This document shows, piece by piece, positions 16,092-24,805 of a stretch of 64,000 bases of DNA. Position 1 is the stretch's first letter. The number at the start of each line of letters is the position of its first letter. A model generated the notes under the pieces. It did not search any database and had not been told where the DNA came from. It saw only the letters and a program-made list of their open reading frames with translations. A program made the position numbers and the translations under genes. This DNA comes from an uncultured Pelagimonas sp. (GTDB lineage: Bacteria > Pseudomonadota > Alphaproteobacteria > Rhodobacterales > Rhodobacteraceae), in assembly GCA_947497905.1 (NCBI GenBank), contig CANMIH010000001.1, positions 558,001-622,000 on the forward strand, given 5' to 3'.

Positions 16092-18531
16092 TGCCGACGC
16101 TGGCGGCGCGGGCGAGGTCAATGTCGAGGGACATTGGAATGTATTCGCCCCGGCGCCAGAGTTGCCCTTGATCATCGTAGTGGCGCGACAGGAAATGCCC
16201 CGATTGCCCGGTGGAGGAAATGAACACCGAGCTGTCGGGATCGGCAAAGTCATAGACGCCGCGATAGCCCGCACCATGCACATTGGCAAAGGGTGTAGGG
16301 TCCTCGCCAGAGCTGCGCCCGCGCATCAGTGTATGGTCTCCACCAGAGGTGCTCTGGCGGATGTTCACAAAGCTGCTGAGCAGCGGCACCTCACCCAGAA
16401 CGGTGTGTTCGTGCACCGCTTCGTGCGCTGTTCCCCACTGAAGGCTTTCCAGCTTGGTGCCATAGGTTTCATCGATCCAGACAAGCGCATCGTCCAGCGC
16501 CATGCGGGCGATGTCGGAGCAGGTTTCAACCCGTGCCGAGCGGATCACGTCACACCAGACCGAGGCCCCGCCGATGTCGCGGAATACCCGCTCGATGAAC
16601 AGTGGTTCGACATGGTTGAACTTATCCGCAAGTGGCCCAAGGTCGTCCCGGATCAGCCGTTCCTGCAGTGCGCGCAGCCAAGCCGAATAGATCAGCGGCT
16701 CGGGCATGTGTTCGTTCATCTCACCGGTCCAGTTGGCCAAAAGCTCAAGCGCGCGCTGGCGGCGTCGCTCGGGTGTGCCTTCTGCGGCGGCTTCGCCTGT
16801 ATACCAGAGGTCTCGCCCCATCAGCGGCAAAAGGATGCGCGCCGCCGGTGAGACGGTATCAAGCTGGGCTTCGATAAAGCTGTCGCGGGTGTGAACCTTG
16901 CGCCCCTGCATCAGCGCCTGCCAGCGTTGCACCCGCTGGCTGTCGCCCCATTCATAGCTGACATGGTTGGGGAAGGGCGCATTGGTGATTTTATTGTTGG
17001 TGTTGCCAACAATGCCGCCTTCGGGGGCCAGAAACTCGGGGTTTTGCGTATAGGGCAACATCCCCTGCCAGCGGTTCTGTTCCAGCCAGCCGGCGCTGGG
17101 CAGGCGACCGCGGCTTTGATGGGCCGGATCGCGGCGTGGCATGGCCCCTACCAGTTTCATGGCTACGGTGTCGGCGTCGATCAGGGTGACGTTTTGCGAC
17201 GGCGCAATATAGGCCCGCGAGGCGTCGATGGCCTCTTCGACACTTTGGGCCATCATCAATCCGATGGCCCCAGAGATTGAAGTGTCCTTCGGAGACAGGG
17301 CGGTCCAGCCCAATGTCATCACGTGACCCGGAGGGGTGACCGCGCCGATATCAAACTGGCTGCGGGGCAACACCGGACCATTGTCAGTCCAGCGCAGCGT
17401 GACTGTGACCGGGGCTGCGTCTTTGATGGTGATGATGGATTTGCGCGTGCGAAAGGGTTTGTAGCCCTCAGGTGTGCGGTATTCTTCCGGATTGTCCGGG
17501 TTCAGCTCTTCCAGAAACAGATCCTGATCATCGAGATACGACGACGTCAGCCCCCAGGCGAGATTTTCCGAGCGACCGGCCATAATCGTGGGGATGCCGG
17601 GAATAGACCCACCGATCACACCACCGCTCTGCAGTTCCATCCGTGCGAGATACCATATCGCCGGAGCGGTGAAGCCCAGGTGAGGGTCATTTGCGAGAAG
17701 CGTGCCTTTGCTGGCCGAGCGATCTGGTGAAGCAGCCCAGGCGTTGGATGCCCCGGCCAACCCGCGCGGGGCGACCGGGTTGAGAAACTCGTTGCGAGGC
17801 TGGCTGGCGGCAAAGCGCGGCAGGCCACCGGGGGCCAGATCGGCATAGCGAGGCAGGGCGGCCACGCCCGTGCCGGGCATATCGGGCAAGATATCGGACA
17901 GGCGCTGGGCGTCATCCAGCAAAAGCGAGGTACGCGCGCGCAGCACTTCGTCGCTGATATGGCCCGACAATTGGAGTGCCATCAGTTTGACGATGGCCAC
18001 TGAATCGGCGGGTTGCCAGGGCGCGATTGGAGCGTTGAACACAAAGAATTCAGGAGCACCGCGACCAAGGCTTGCGCTGTTGATTTCAGTAATGCGGGCA
18101 TTCACTCCGGCGGAATAGGCCTCAAGCGCATCCAATGTCCGGGGGTCTTGCGCAGAGACGGACGCAGTGGCGAGGGTGTAGAGATCCAACCGGCGCAGAA
18201 GGGTGTCGATGTTGACCGTTCGTTGACCAAAGATCTCGGACAACCGCCCTTGAACCGTGCGCCGCATCAAGGTCATCTGCCAGAGACGGTCCTGCGCATG
18301 GGCATATCCCAATCCAAAAAACGCATCTCGATCGGACACCGCCATAATGTGCGGTACAGCGGTGTTGTCGCGGATGATCTCGATATCCGCCGTGATCCCC
18401 GCAACGGGCAGGGTTTTCTCGTAGTCGGGCAGGGAGCGCGAGGCGAGGAAATAGGTGGCAATCAATGCCAATACCGCCAGTGCAATAATCCCACTGGTTG
18501 CCCGGAGAAGCCATTTAAACAGAACTGCCAT
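16069..18531 (-). CDS. Penicillin acylase family protein (Ntn hydrolase)
   Basis: Large N-terminal-nucleophile hydrolase that cleaves amide bonds; members act on penicillins, acyl-homoserine lactones or other N-acyl compounds. An N-terminal signal-anchor (LLRATSGIIALAVLALIATY) sends it across the inner membrane. The alpha-chain motif GYAHAQDRLWQMTLMRR and the processing site GLAGASNAWA, whose Ser would become the beta-chain nucleophile, are visible, as is NDPHLGFTAPAIWYLARM. The start at 18531 has AAGG 8 nt upstream; an ATG at 18549 without a good ribosome binding site would add six residues. Substrate cannot be predicted; the family makes quorum quenching possible. Confidence 0.85.
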   Translation of the reverse strand: MAVLFKWLLRATSGIIALAVLALIATYFLASRSLPDYEKTLPVAGITADIEIIRDNTAVPHIMAVSDRDAFFGLGYAHAQDRLWQMTLMRRTVQGRLSEIFGQRTVNIDTLLRRLDLYTLATASVSAQDPRTLDALEAYSAGVNARITEINSASLGRGAPEFFVFNAPIAPWQPADSVAIVKLMALQLSGHISDEVLRARTSLLLDDAQRLSDILPDMPGTGVAALPRYADLAPGGLPRFAASQPRNEFLNPVAPRGLAGASNAWAASPDRSASKGTLLANDPHLGFTAPAIWYLARMELQSGGVIGGSIPGIPTIMAGRSENLAWGLTSSYLDDQDLFLEELNPDNPEEYRTPEGYKPFRTRKSIITIKDAAPVTVTLRWTDNGPVLPRSQFDIGAVTPPGHVMTLGWTALSPKDTSISGAIGLMMAQSVEEAIDASRAYIAPSQNVTLIDADTVAMKLVGAMPRRDPAHQSRGRLPSAGWLEQNRWQGMLPYTQNPEFLAPEGGIVGNTNNKITNAPFPNHVSYEWGDSQRVQRWQALMQGRKVHTRDSFIEAQLDTVSPAARILLPLMGRDLWYTGEAAAEGTPERRRQRALELLANWTGEMNEHMPEPLIYSAWLRALQERLIRDDLGPLADKFNHVEPLFIERVFRDIGGASVWCDVIRSARVETCSDIARMALDDALVWIDETYGTKLESLQWGTAHEAVHEHTVLGEVPLLSSFVNIRQSTSGGDHTLMRGRSSGEDPTPFANVHGAGYRGVYDFADPDSSVFISSTGQSGHFLSRHYDDQGQLWRRGEYIPMSLDIDLARAASVGITRLVKP

Positions 18532-18652
18532 TTCCCTCACCTTCACCATGCGTTAGTTGGTGTCTAAGCGGGCTTAGCCCGCCGGGCGGCTCTTGCCAAG
18601 GGACGTGCGGCGTGAGCGCTAGGTCAGAGCCAAAAGTCGCTGGGAGGATGTT

Positions 18653-19528
18653 ATGGCAAAAGTCGCGTTTTTGGGTATGGGTGTGATGGGATACCCCATG
18701 GCGGGGTATCTGGTGAAGGCAGGGCACGAGGTGGTGGTTTATAACCGCACCAAGGCCAAAGCCGAGGCCTGGGTTGCCGAACATGGTGGGGCCTGTGCCG
18801 ATACGCCTTCTGAGGCAGCCAAGGGTGCGGCTTTTGTCATGGCCTGTGTTGGCAATGACGATGATCTGCGCGGTGTTTGTCTGGGCGAGGATGGGGCATT
18901 CGCGGGTATGGACGCGGGCGCAACCTTTGTGGATCACACCACGGTTTCGGCCGATGTGACGCGCGAACTTTATGCAATTGCGGCGGAAAAATCGATTTCC
19001 TTTGTCGATGCGCCGATTTCGGGTGGTCAGGCCGGTGCCGAAAATGGTCAGCTTGCCATCATGTGTGGCGGCGATCAAAGCGCCTATGACGCGGCTGAAC
19101 CGATGATGGCAGCCTATGCCAAGATCTGCCGTCGTCTGGGGGAAAGCGGCGCGGGTCAGCTGTGCAAGATGGCGAACCAGATTTGTATCGCCGGTCTGGT
19201 TCAGGGCCTGTCGGAAGCCCTGAACTTCGCCGAGAAAGCGGGCTTGGACGGTCGCGAGGTGGTTGACGTCATTCACGGAGGGGCCGCAGGCAGCTGGCAG
19301 ATGGTCAATCGTCATGAAACCATGATCGATCGCAAGTTTGACTATGGCTTTGCGGTGGATTGGATGCGCAAGGATCTCGACATCTGCCTGAAGACCGCAG
19401 AACAGGTGGATGCACCGCTTCCGGTGACCGCGCTTGTCGATCAATTCTACAAAGATGTGCAGAAAATGGGCGGTGGTCGCTGGGATACCTCGAGCCTGAT
19501 CGCACGCCTGCGCAAATTCGACGAATAA
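18653..19528 (+). CDS. Beta-hydroxyacid dehydrogenase (3-hydroxyisobutyrate dehydrogenase family)
   Basis: 291-aa NAD(P)-dependent dehydrogenase. Signature elements are the N-terminal Rossmann motif FLGMGVMGYPMA, the substrate-binding motif DAPISGGQAGAE, and the catalytic Lys in QLCKMANQ. The family covers 3-hydroxyisobutyrate, tartronate semialdehyde and related substrates; NR(T)K after the second strand (VVYNRTKAK) suggests NADP preference. It is divergent from the acylase gene and followed by a clear terminator, so it is a single-gene unit. Confidence 0.88.
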   Translation: MAKVAFLGMGVMGYPMAGYLVKAGHEVVVYNRTKAKAEAWVAEHGGACADTPSEAAKGAAFVMACVGNDDDLRGVCLGEDGAFAGMDAGATFVDHTTVSADVTRELYAIAAEKSISFVDAPISGGQAGAENGQLAIMCGGDQSAYDAAEPMMAAYAKICRRLGESGAGQLCKMANQICIAGLVQGLSEALNFAEKAGLDGREVVDVIHGGAAGSWQMVNRHETMIDRKFDYGFAVDWMRKDLDICLKTAEQVDAPLPVTALVDQFYKDVQKMGGGRWDTSSLIARLRKFDE

Positions 19529-19560
19529 TCCACAGGCAAAAATTCAAGCGTTTTCAACGA

Positions 19561-19595
19561 AAGCCCCGGTATATCCGGGGCTTTTGGCTTTTTTT
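19561..19595 (+). terminator. Rho-independent terminator of the dehydrogenase gene
   Basis: AAGCCCCGG-TATAT-CCGGGGCTT is a 9-bp perfect hairpin followed by TT, then TTGGC and a run of seven T (19589-19595). It is 32 nt after the stop codon. Confidence 0.85.
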
Positions 19596-19610
19596 GATCG
19601 GCAATTGCCA

Positions 19611-19640
19611 TTGTATTTACCCACAGAGTGCATTTATGCT
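19611..19640 (+). promoter_or_regulatory. Candidate promoter of rne
   Basis: TTGTAT (19611-19616) and TATGCT (19635-19640) are spaced by 18 bp in the only AT-rich part of the intergenic region. A start near 19647 would give an untranslated leader of about 340 nt before rne. Confidence 0.4.
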
Positions 19641-19646
19641 GACCTG

Positions 19647-19987
19647 TAGGCCACATGCGCAGATCACCCTATGATTGACGCATCGCCAGAGAGTTTCGCT
19701 GGAAGATACGGGGTTCCCCCTGTCTCACAGACCGATTGGGCCGCAAGGCCACAGTACGCGCCCGGACCGCGACCTACGCGACGGGCCTTAAATGGGCGCC
19801 ACCAGACCCCGTGTCTGGATGTGCGTCGGAGAAGAACCGCGATGAAGCGCGCGACACATATGAGGCATCGGGCTGGGAACACGCTTTCCCGCCATGCCCG
19901 CGCGCATCCGCTCGCCCTGACAAGACATGCTTACCTCACCTCTGCCCCGCCAGGGAGCGGGGGCGTTGTGGCGTGCACTAGGACAAC
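19647..19987 (+). promoter_or_regulatory. Long GC-rich leader (5' UTR) of rne
   Basis: About 340 nt without a convincing ORF lie between the candidate promoter and the rne ATG. Visible stems include CCAGAC-CCCGT-GTCTGG (about 19802-19818) and GCCCCGC...GCGGGGGC close to the ribosome binding site. In enterobacteria rne is autoregulated through a ~360-nt 5' UTR that RNase E cleaves; a comparable arrangement here is an inference from length, position and structure, not from sequence similarity. Confidence 0.5.
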
Positions 19988-22900
19988 ATGGCTAAGAAAA
20001 TGCTTATCGATGCCACCCACGCGGAAGAGACCCGCGTCGTGGTGGTTGACGGAAACAAGGTTGAGGAGTTCGACTTTGAATCTGAAAACAAACGCCAGCT
20101 AGCTGGCAACATCTATTTGGCCAAAGTCACGCGGGTTGAACCCTCGTTGCAGGCGGCCTTTGTAGACTACGGCGGAAACCGCCACGGGTTCCTCGCCTTT
20201 TCCGAGATCCACCCGGATTATTATCAAATTCCCGTCGCTGACCGTCAGGCTCTGATGGCAGAGGAAGAAGCTTTGGCTGCGGCTGCAGCGGAAGACGACG
20301 AGAAAGAAAAGCCCAAACGCACGCGTTCGCGTTCGCGCAAAAAGCCTCGGACCGAGACCAAAGCGGATAGTGCTGAGGCCGAGGCGCCAACTGCTGAAAC
20401 ATCTGACGCCGATCAGCCCAAGGTGGCAGATGCCACCGTTGCAGCGGCGCCGTCGCGTGAAATCAGTGGGATGGAAACCATCGATCTGAGCGATGAGGAC
20501 GATTCTGAAGCCGCTGACACCGGTGCCGGTGCGCCGGGTGAGGGCCTGTCGCCGATGGAAACCGTTGCGGAAACGCCGGTTGCGGAACCCGTTGATGCAC
20601 CCGAGGCCGAAGAAGCACCTACTGCAGCTGCCGAGGATGCACCGAGTGAGGCTCCAGCAGAAGACGCCGCTCCAGTAGAAGAAATTGCTTCTGTCGAGGC
20701 GACGGCTGCGGAAGACGTCACAGTGGTTGCCGAGGCCGCTGCTGAAGATGCTCCAGCCGTTGAGGCACCTGCAGAGGAACCGGCGGCTGAGGTTGCGGCG
20801 GAAGAGACCCCCGTTGACTCGGCAGACGAGACTGTTGCCGAGGCTGAAGAGGCTGATGAAAATGCGCCCAAGCCACGTCCAATGGCTGAAAGCAGCAACG
20901 AAGACACGGTCAGTGTTTCGGCGGACCCCGATGAAGTAACCGGCGAGCCCGAAGCAAAGGAAGAAGCACCGGTAGAGAGCGCAGCAGACGCTCCTGTCGA
21001 GGCTGAGGCGGCTCAACCAGAAACCGCAGAGGCTGAGCCTGTTGCCTCTGAGCCCGCTGCCGAAGTTGCTGAAGAGGCACCTGCGGTAGACGCCGCGGCT
21101 GAAGAGGCTCCTGTCGCTGAGGCCGCTCTGGCCGATGCCGAAGACGCACCTGCCGCAGCGGAAACCGCAGCGGAGCCGGTTGAAGAGGCGGCTGCCGAAG
21201 AGACTGCGCCCGCAGCGGACGCCGCGCCTGAGACGCCTGCCGAGCCTGCGGTTCCCGCATCGGAAGATGTGATCGAAGGCAGTGCCGTCGACGTCACCGA
21301 GGAAGCTACCTCAGACGACGATGCGGACGAGGCGAAAGAAAGCCCGAAGAAATCTGCAGCAGCGCGTGACAGCAGCATCGAATCTGTTGCAGATGACGAT
21401 ACCGAAGAGGACATTCGTCCAGCCCGCAAACCACGCCCCCGCCGTTATAAAATCCAGGAAGTGATCAAGGTTCGCCAGATCCTTCTGGTGCAGGTCGTTA
21501 AAGAAGAGCGCGGCAACAAAGGCGCGGCTCTGACCACCTATCTGTCGCTGGCTGGCCGCTATTGTGTCTTGATGCCAAACACCGCCCGTGGTGGTGGCAT
21601 TAGCCGCAAAATCACCAATGCTGCCGACCGCTCCAAACTGAAAACCATCGCCAATGAGATCGATGTGCCCAAGGGCGCAGGTCTGATCATTCGGACCGCT
21701 GGGGCCAAGCGCACCAAGACCGAGATCAAGCGCGACTACGAATATCTCCAGCGCCTGTGGGAACAGATCCGCGAGCTTACCCTGAAATCGGTGGCGCCTG
21801 CGAAGATCTATGAAGAAGGTGACCTGATCAAACGTTCGATCCGTGACCTCTATAGCCGCGAGATTGACGAAGTTCTGGTCGAAGGTGAACGCGGCTACCG
21901 CACTGCCAAAGACTTCATGAAGATGATCATGCCGTCGCACGCCAAAAACGTGCAGCAATATACCGACGCCATGCCGCTGTTCGCGCGTTATCAGGTCGAA
22001 AGCTATCTGGGTGGCATGTTCAACCCTACGGTTCAGCTGAAATCCGGCGGCTACATCGTCATCGGCGTGACCGAAGCTCTGGTGGCCATCGACGTGAACT
22101 CGGGGCGTGCAACCAAAGAGGGCTCGATCGAAGAGACCGCAACCAAGACCAACCTTGAGGCCGCTGAAGAGGTGGCCCGCCAGCTGCGTCTGCGTGATCT
22201 GGCCGGTCTGATTGTGATCGACTTCATCGACATGGATGAGCGCAAGAACAACACGGCCGTTGAGAAACGCCTGAAAGACAAGCTGAAAACCGACCGCGCC
22301 CGCATTCAGGTGGGCCGCATCTCGGGCTTTGGTCTGTTGGAAATGTCGCGCCAGCGTCTGCGCCCGGGCATGATCGAAGCCACAACTCAGCCTTGCTCGC
22401 ATTGTCACGGCACCGGATTGATCCGTTCGGACGATAGCATGGCGCTGCAGGTTCTGCGCCAAATCGAAGAAGAGGGCACCCGCCGTCGCACCCGCGAAGT
22501 GTTGGTCAAATGCCCGGTCTCGATTGCCAACTATCTGATGAATCAGAAACGCGAACATATCGCACAGATCGAAGTGCGCTATGGCATGTCGGTTCGGATC
22601 GAAGGGGATCCGCATCTGGTTGCACCAGATTTCTCGATTGAGACCTTCAAGACCGCAACACGCGTTGTCCCTGTTGCACAGGCGCCGGTGGTTTCGGTGG
22701 ATACCTCGCTGATGGATTTGATCGACGAGGAAGCGGCAGAGACCGAAGAGGCTGAGGCCGCGTCAGAAGCGAAAGAGGCAGCGCCTACGCCTGAGACCGA
22801 CGAGGGAGAAGGTGAGGGCGATCGTCCGAAGAAACGCCGCCGTCGTCGTCGTCGCAAAGGCAAGCCAACAGATGCCGTTGAAGGTGCAGAAGAAAACGGT

Positions 22901-23593
22901 GACGCAGCGGGCGAAACCGCACCTGCGGCAGATGCTCCAGCAGCAGATCAACCAGCCACCGAAGAAGGTGCGGCTGACACCGCTGCGCCTGAGGGTGCCG
23001 AGGGTGAGGACAAGCCGAAGAAACGTCGCCGGTCACGGTCGCGGTCGCGTCGTAAGTCGAACGAGGTGAAGTCCGAGGATCAGGTCGAGGCGGCGGACGC
23101 GCCGGCCGAGGCTGGCGCGGAGCAAGCCGAGGTACCGGCGGTAGATGCTGCGGCGTCGGATGCGCCGGTTGCTGAAACGCCAGCTGTGGAAGCCGTGAGC
23201 GAGACCGTTCAGGAGGCCCCCAAGGCGGCTGAGGCTGAGGTCAAAGCAGACGAGGCCCCGCAGGCTGCGGAAGCTGCACCACAGGTGGAAGAGCCGAAGG
23301 TCGAAGACCCCAAGGCGCAGGAGCCTGTTGCTGAGGCACCAGCGGAGCAAGCTGCGGCCGAACCGGTTGCGGAGCCAGAAAATGCCAAGCCCAAACGCAC
23401 CCGCGTCAAGGCATCGGATGTGATTGCTCAGGTTATGGCCAATGTCGAACCTGCGGCTGAAGCGCCTGTTGCGGAAGACCCCGCGCCAGAAGCGCCGGTT
23501 GCAGAGGCGGCAGTTGCGGCCGAGCCAGAACCGGCCAAAGCCGAAGAGGCCCCGCAGCCCAAGCGCAAAGGCTGGTGGTCGCTGGGTCGCTGA
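19988..23593 (+). CDS. rne: Ribonuclease E with a ~394-residue insertion in the S1 domain
   Basis: Single-strand endoribonuclease and scaffold of the RNA degradosome. The S1 RNA-binding domain starts at residue ~36 (RQLAGNIYLAKVTRV) and is interrupted near residue 91 by an Ala/Glu/Pro-rich acidic stretch to ~484, resuming at RRYKIQEVIKVRQIL. The RNase H-like/DNase I-like core follows, with catalytic Asp near 702 (IDVNSGR) and 745 (IVIDFIDM) and the zinc-link CSHCHG near 803-806. The C-terminal half is low-complexity with Arg blocks KKRRRRRRRKGK and KKRRRSRSRSRRKS, likely RNA-binding/scaffold sites. ATG preceded by AGGA; ends at a strong terminator. Confidence 0.96.
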   Translation: MAKKMLIDATHAEETRVVVVDGNKVEEFDFESENKRQLAGNIYLAKVTRVEPSLQAAFVDYGGNRHGFLAFSEIHPDYYQIPVADRQALMAEEEALAAAAAEDDEKEKPKRTRSRSRKKPRTETKADSAEAEAPTAETSDADQPKVADATVAAAPSREISGMETIDLSDEDDSEAADTGAGAPGEGLSPMETVAETPVAEPVDAPEAEEAPTAAAEDAPSEAPAEDAAPVEEIASVEATAAEDVTVVAEAAAEDAPAVEAPAEEPAAEVAAEETPVDSADETVAEAEEADENAPKPRPMAESSNEDTVSVSADPDEVTGEPEAKEEAPVESAADAPVEAEAAQPETAEAEPVASEPAAEVAEEAPAVDAAAEEAPVAEAALADAEDAPAAAETAAEPVEEAAAEETAPAADAAPETPAEPAVPASEDVIEGSAVDVTEEATSDDDADEAKESPKKSAAARDSSIESVADDDTEEDIRPARKPRPRRYKIQEVIKVRQILLVQVVKEERGNKGAALTTYLSLAGRYCVLMPNTARGGGISRKITNAADRSKLKTIANEIDVPKGAGLIIRTAGAKRTKTEIKRDYEYLQRLWEQIRELTLKSVAPAKIYEEGDLIKRSIRDLYSREIDEVLVEGERGYRTAKDFMKMIMPSHAKNVQQYTDAMPLFARYQVESYLGGMFNPTVQLKSGGYIVIGVTEALVAIDVNSGRATKEGSIEETATKTNLEAAEEVARQLRLRDLAGLIVIDFIDMDERKNNTAVEKRLKDKLKTDRARIQVGRISGFGLLEMSRQRLRPGMIEATTQPCSHCHGTGLIRSDDSMALQVLRQIEEEGTRRRTREVLVKCPVSIANYLMNQKREHIAQIEVRYGMSVRIEGDPHLVAPDFSIETFKTATRVVPVAQAPVVSVDTSLMDLIDEEAAETEEAEAASEAKEAAPTPETDEGEGEGDRPKKRRRRRRRKGKPTDAVEGAEENGDAAGETAPAADAPAADQPATEEGAADTAAPEGAEGEDKPKKRRRSRSRSRRKSNEVKSEDQVEAADAPAEAGAEQAEVPAVDAAASDAPVAETPAVEAVSETVQEAPKAAEAEVKADEAPQAAEAAPQVEEPKVEDPKAQEPVAEAPAEQAAAEPVAEPENAKPKRTRVKASDVIAQVMANVEPAAEAPVAEDPAPEAPVAEAAVAAEPEPAKAEEAPQPKRKGWWSLGR

Positions 23594-23616
23594 TCCAACG
23601 CTAAATTACAAAAGAA

Positions 23617-23645
23617 AACGCCCTGCGGATGCGGGGCGTTTTTTT
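23617..23645 (+). terminator. Rho-independent terminator of rne
   Basis: AACGCCCTGC-GGAT-GCGGGGCGTT (one T-G pair) followed by a T-run to 23645, 23 nt after the rne stop codon. Confidence 0.88.
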
Positions 23646-23671
23646 GTGCTGGGTCGGTTTGTAGGCCAATC

Positions 23672-23965
23672 TTAGGTGGAACCGGGTTTTGCATTCCATC
23701 CTAGGGAAAGGCGGGCGAAGCAAAACGCCAATAGGATGCCCACCGGGATACGAAGCGCCAATCCGAGTGACGATGGAGGCTCCAAAAACCAAGTGATCAT
23801 CATGATGTTCACCAGCGCATGATAAGTCAGGCCAGCTCCGAGGAGACGCAAAACCCCCTCAACGGTCACAGGGAAGATCTGCCAATCATTGCGTTTCCAT
23901 CGCAGACTGACTTGCGCAAACCCTAAGAACGTGAGGCTCCACCAGATTACCGCGATGAGAAACAA
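23672..23965 (-). CDS. Small membrane protein, function unknown
   Basis: 97-aa ORF rich in hydrophobic residues; three helices are likely (about 1-20, 40-62, 68-88). The proposed TTG start at 23965 has AGGA 8 nt upstream, 12 nt after the stop of the preceding secreted-protein gene, so the two form a likely operon. No known family recognised. A shorter ATG-initiated product is possible. Confidence 0.45.
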   Translation of the reverse strand: MFLIAVIWWSLTFLGFAQVSLRWKRNDWQIFPVTVEGVLRLLGAGLTYHALVNIMMITWFLEPPSSLGLALRIPVGILLAFCFARLSLGWNAKPGST

Positions 23966-23977
23966 GAGGGGGTCCTG

Positions 23978-24427
23978 CTAAATGAGGCGCGCCTCGTACC
24001 AAAGGTGCTCGTGAAAGGCGACCTTGCGCGAGGAAAAGCCATAGGACGCGGAAAGCTCTTCAGGAAAGGGCAAGCCGGTCTTGTTACCGGGGGGACGAAT
24101 GAGAAGACTGCGTTCCCAGTTTGTCGGTTCAGGCAGATACAGCAGACCCAGAGATCGGTTATACCCGACAAAGGGTTGCGGTCTTGAACGGGTTTCGAAA
24201 AGCTCAAGAGAGATCGAAATTTCGCTGGTCGCGAGCAGAAGCCCGTCGGCGTCCATCACAACAAGCCGCTTTGGATTTGGGCCAAGAATCCCATCACCAC
24301 TCAACATCCCTACGGAGATCTCGCCCCAATCGGCATGCTCAATCGTGACTTCGTTGGAGAGGTAGGGAGAATCCGCTGCCACAGGCGCGGGTAAAAACAA
24401 GGCAAAGATCAAAAAGAGAAAAGGCAT
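23978..24427 (-). CDS. Putative secreted/periplasmic protein, function unknown
   Basis: 149 aa with a clear N-terminal signal peptide (MPFLFLIFALFLPAPVAADS; cleavage likely after VAA). The mature part has no recognised motif. It contains several Pro/Arg-rich turns (NYxxx, LLYLPEPTNWERSLLI) and no Cys. It precedes the small membrane protein at 23965. Confidence 0.6.
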   Translation of the reverse strand: MPFLFLIFALFLPAPVAADSPYLSNEVTIEHADWGEISVGMLSGDGILGPNPKRLVVMDADGLLLATSEISISLELFETRSRPQPFVGYNRSLGLLYLPEPTNWERSLLIRPPGNKTGLPFPEELSASYGFSSRKVAFHEHLWYEARLI

Positions 24428-24487
24428 TTTGGATGGTCACACACACATGTCACGGGAACGGTACCTACGCTTAAAGACACTGACACG

Positions 24488-24712
24488 TTACCCCACTTTG
24501 CGGATAGTCCATATCATCTGGTCACCGTCCTGCGCCTGATTTTCGAGAACATGGCCCGATTCATTGCAGTAATGCGGCATGTCGATCACGGCGGCAGGAT
24601 CGTCGGTGCGCACGATGATCAGGTCGCCCGGTGCAAGGGCACCCAGACGTTTGCGGGTTTTCAGAACGGGGAGGGGGCACAAAAGCCCCACGGCATCAAG
24701 TTCATGGGTCAT
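24488..24712 (-). CDS. tusA: TusA-family sulfurtransferase
   Basis: 74-aa sulfur carrier. The active-site motif GLLCPLPVLKTRK contains the single persulfide-bearing Cys and the CPxP signature of TusA/SirA proteins. The ATG at 24712 gives the canonical MTHELDAVGLLCP N-terminus; the frame is open to 24802, but the extra 30 residues do not fit the family. It could serve tRNA thiolation, molybdenum cofactor or sulfur-relay chemistry. It is divergent from ccdA, a frequent neighbour in this group. Confidence 0.88.
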   Translation of the reverse strand: MTHELDAVGLLCPLPVLKTRKRLGALAPGDLIIVRTDDPAAVIDMPHYCNESGHVLENQAQDGDQMIWTIRKVG

Positions 24713-24805
24713 ACCCTTCAGGTAAGCGAGAAGTTTCTTGCCGTCCACAATGATGTGACCGGCTGACCCGGTGACGCGCCGACAAATATCGCCTAAGTCC
24801 AAAGT

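Noticed and set aside
20500-21300. Repeated GCTGAGG/GAAGAGGC-type motifs in rne as a possible CRISPR-like array
   Set aside because: Repeats are irregular, in frame and encode Ala-Glu-Pro; no constant repeat or spacer length.
20099-23409. Several Ser/Arg/Leu-rich ORFs antisense or out of frame within rne
   Set aside because: They arise from the low-complexity GCN/GAR repeats of the RNase E insertion and tail.
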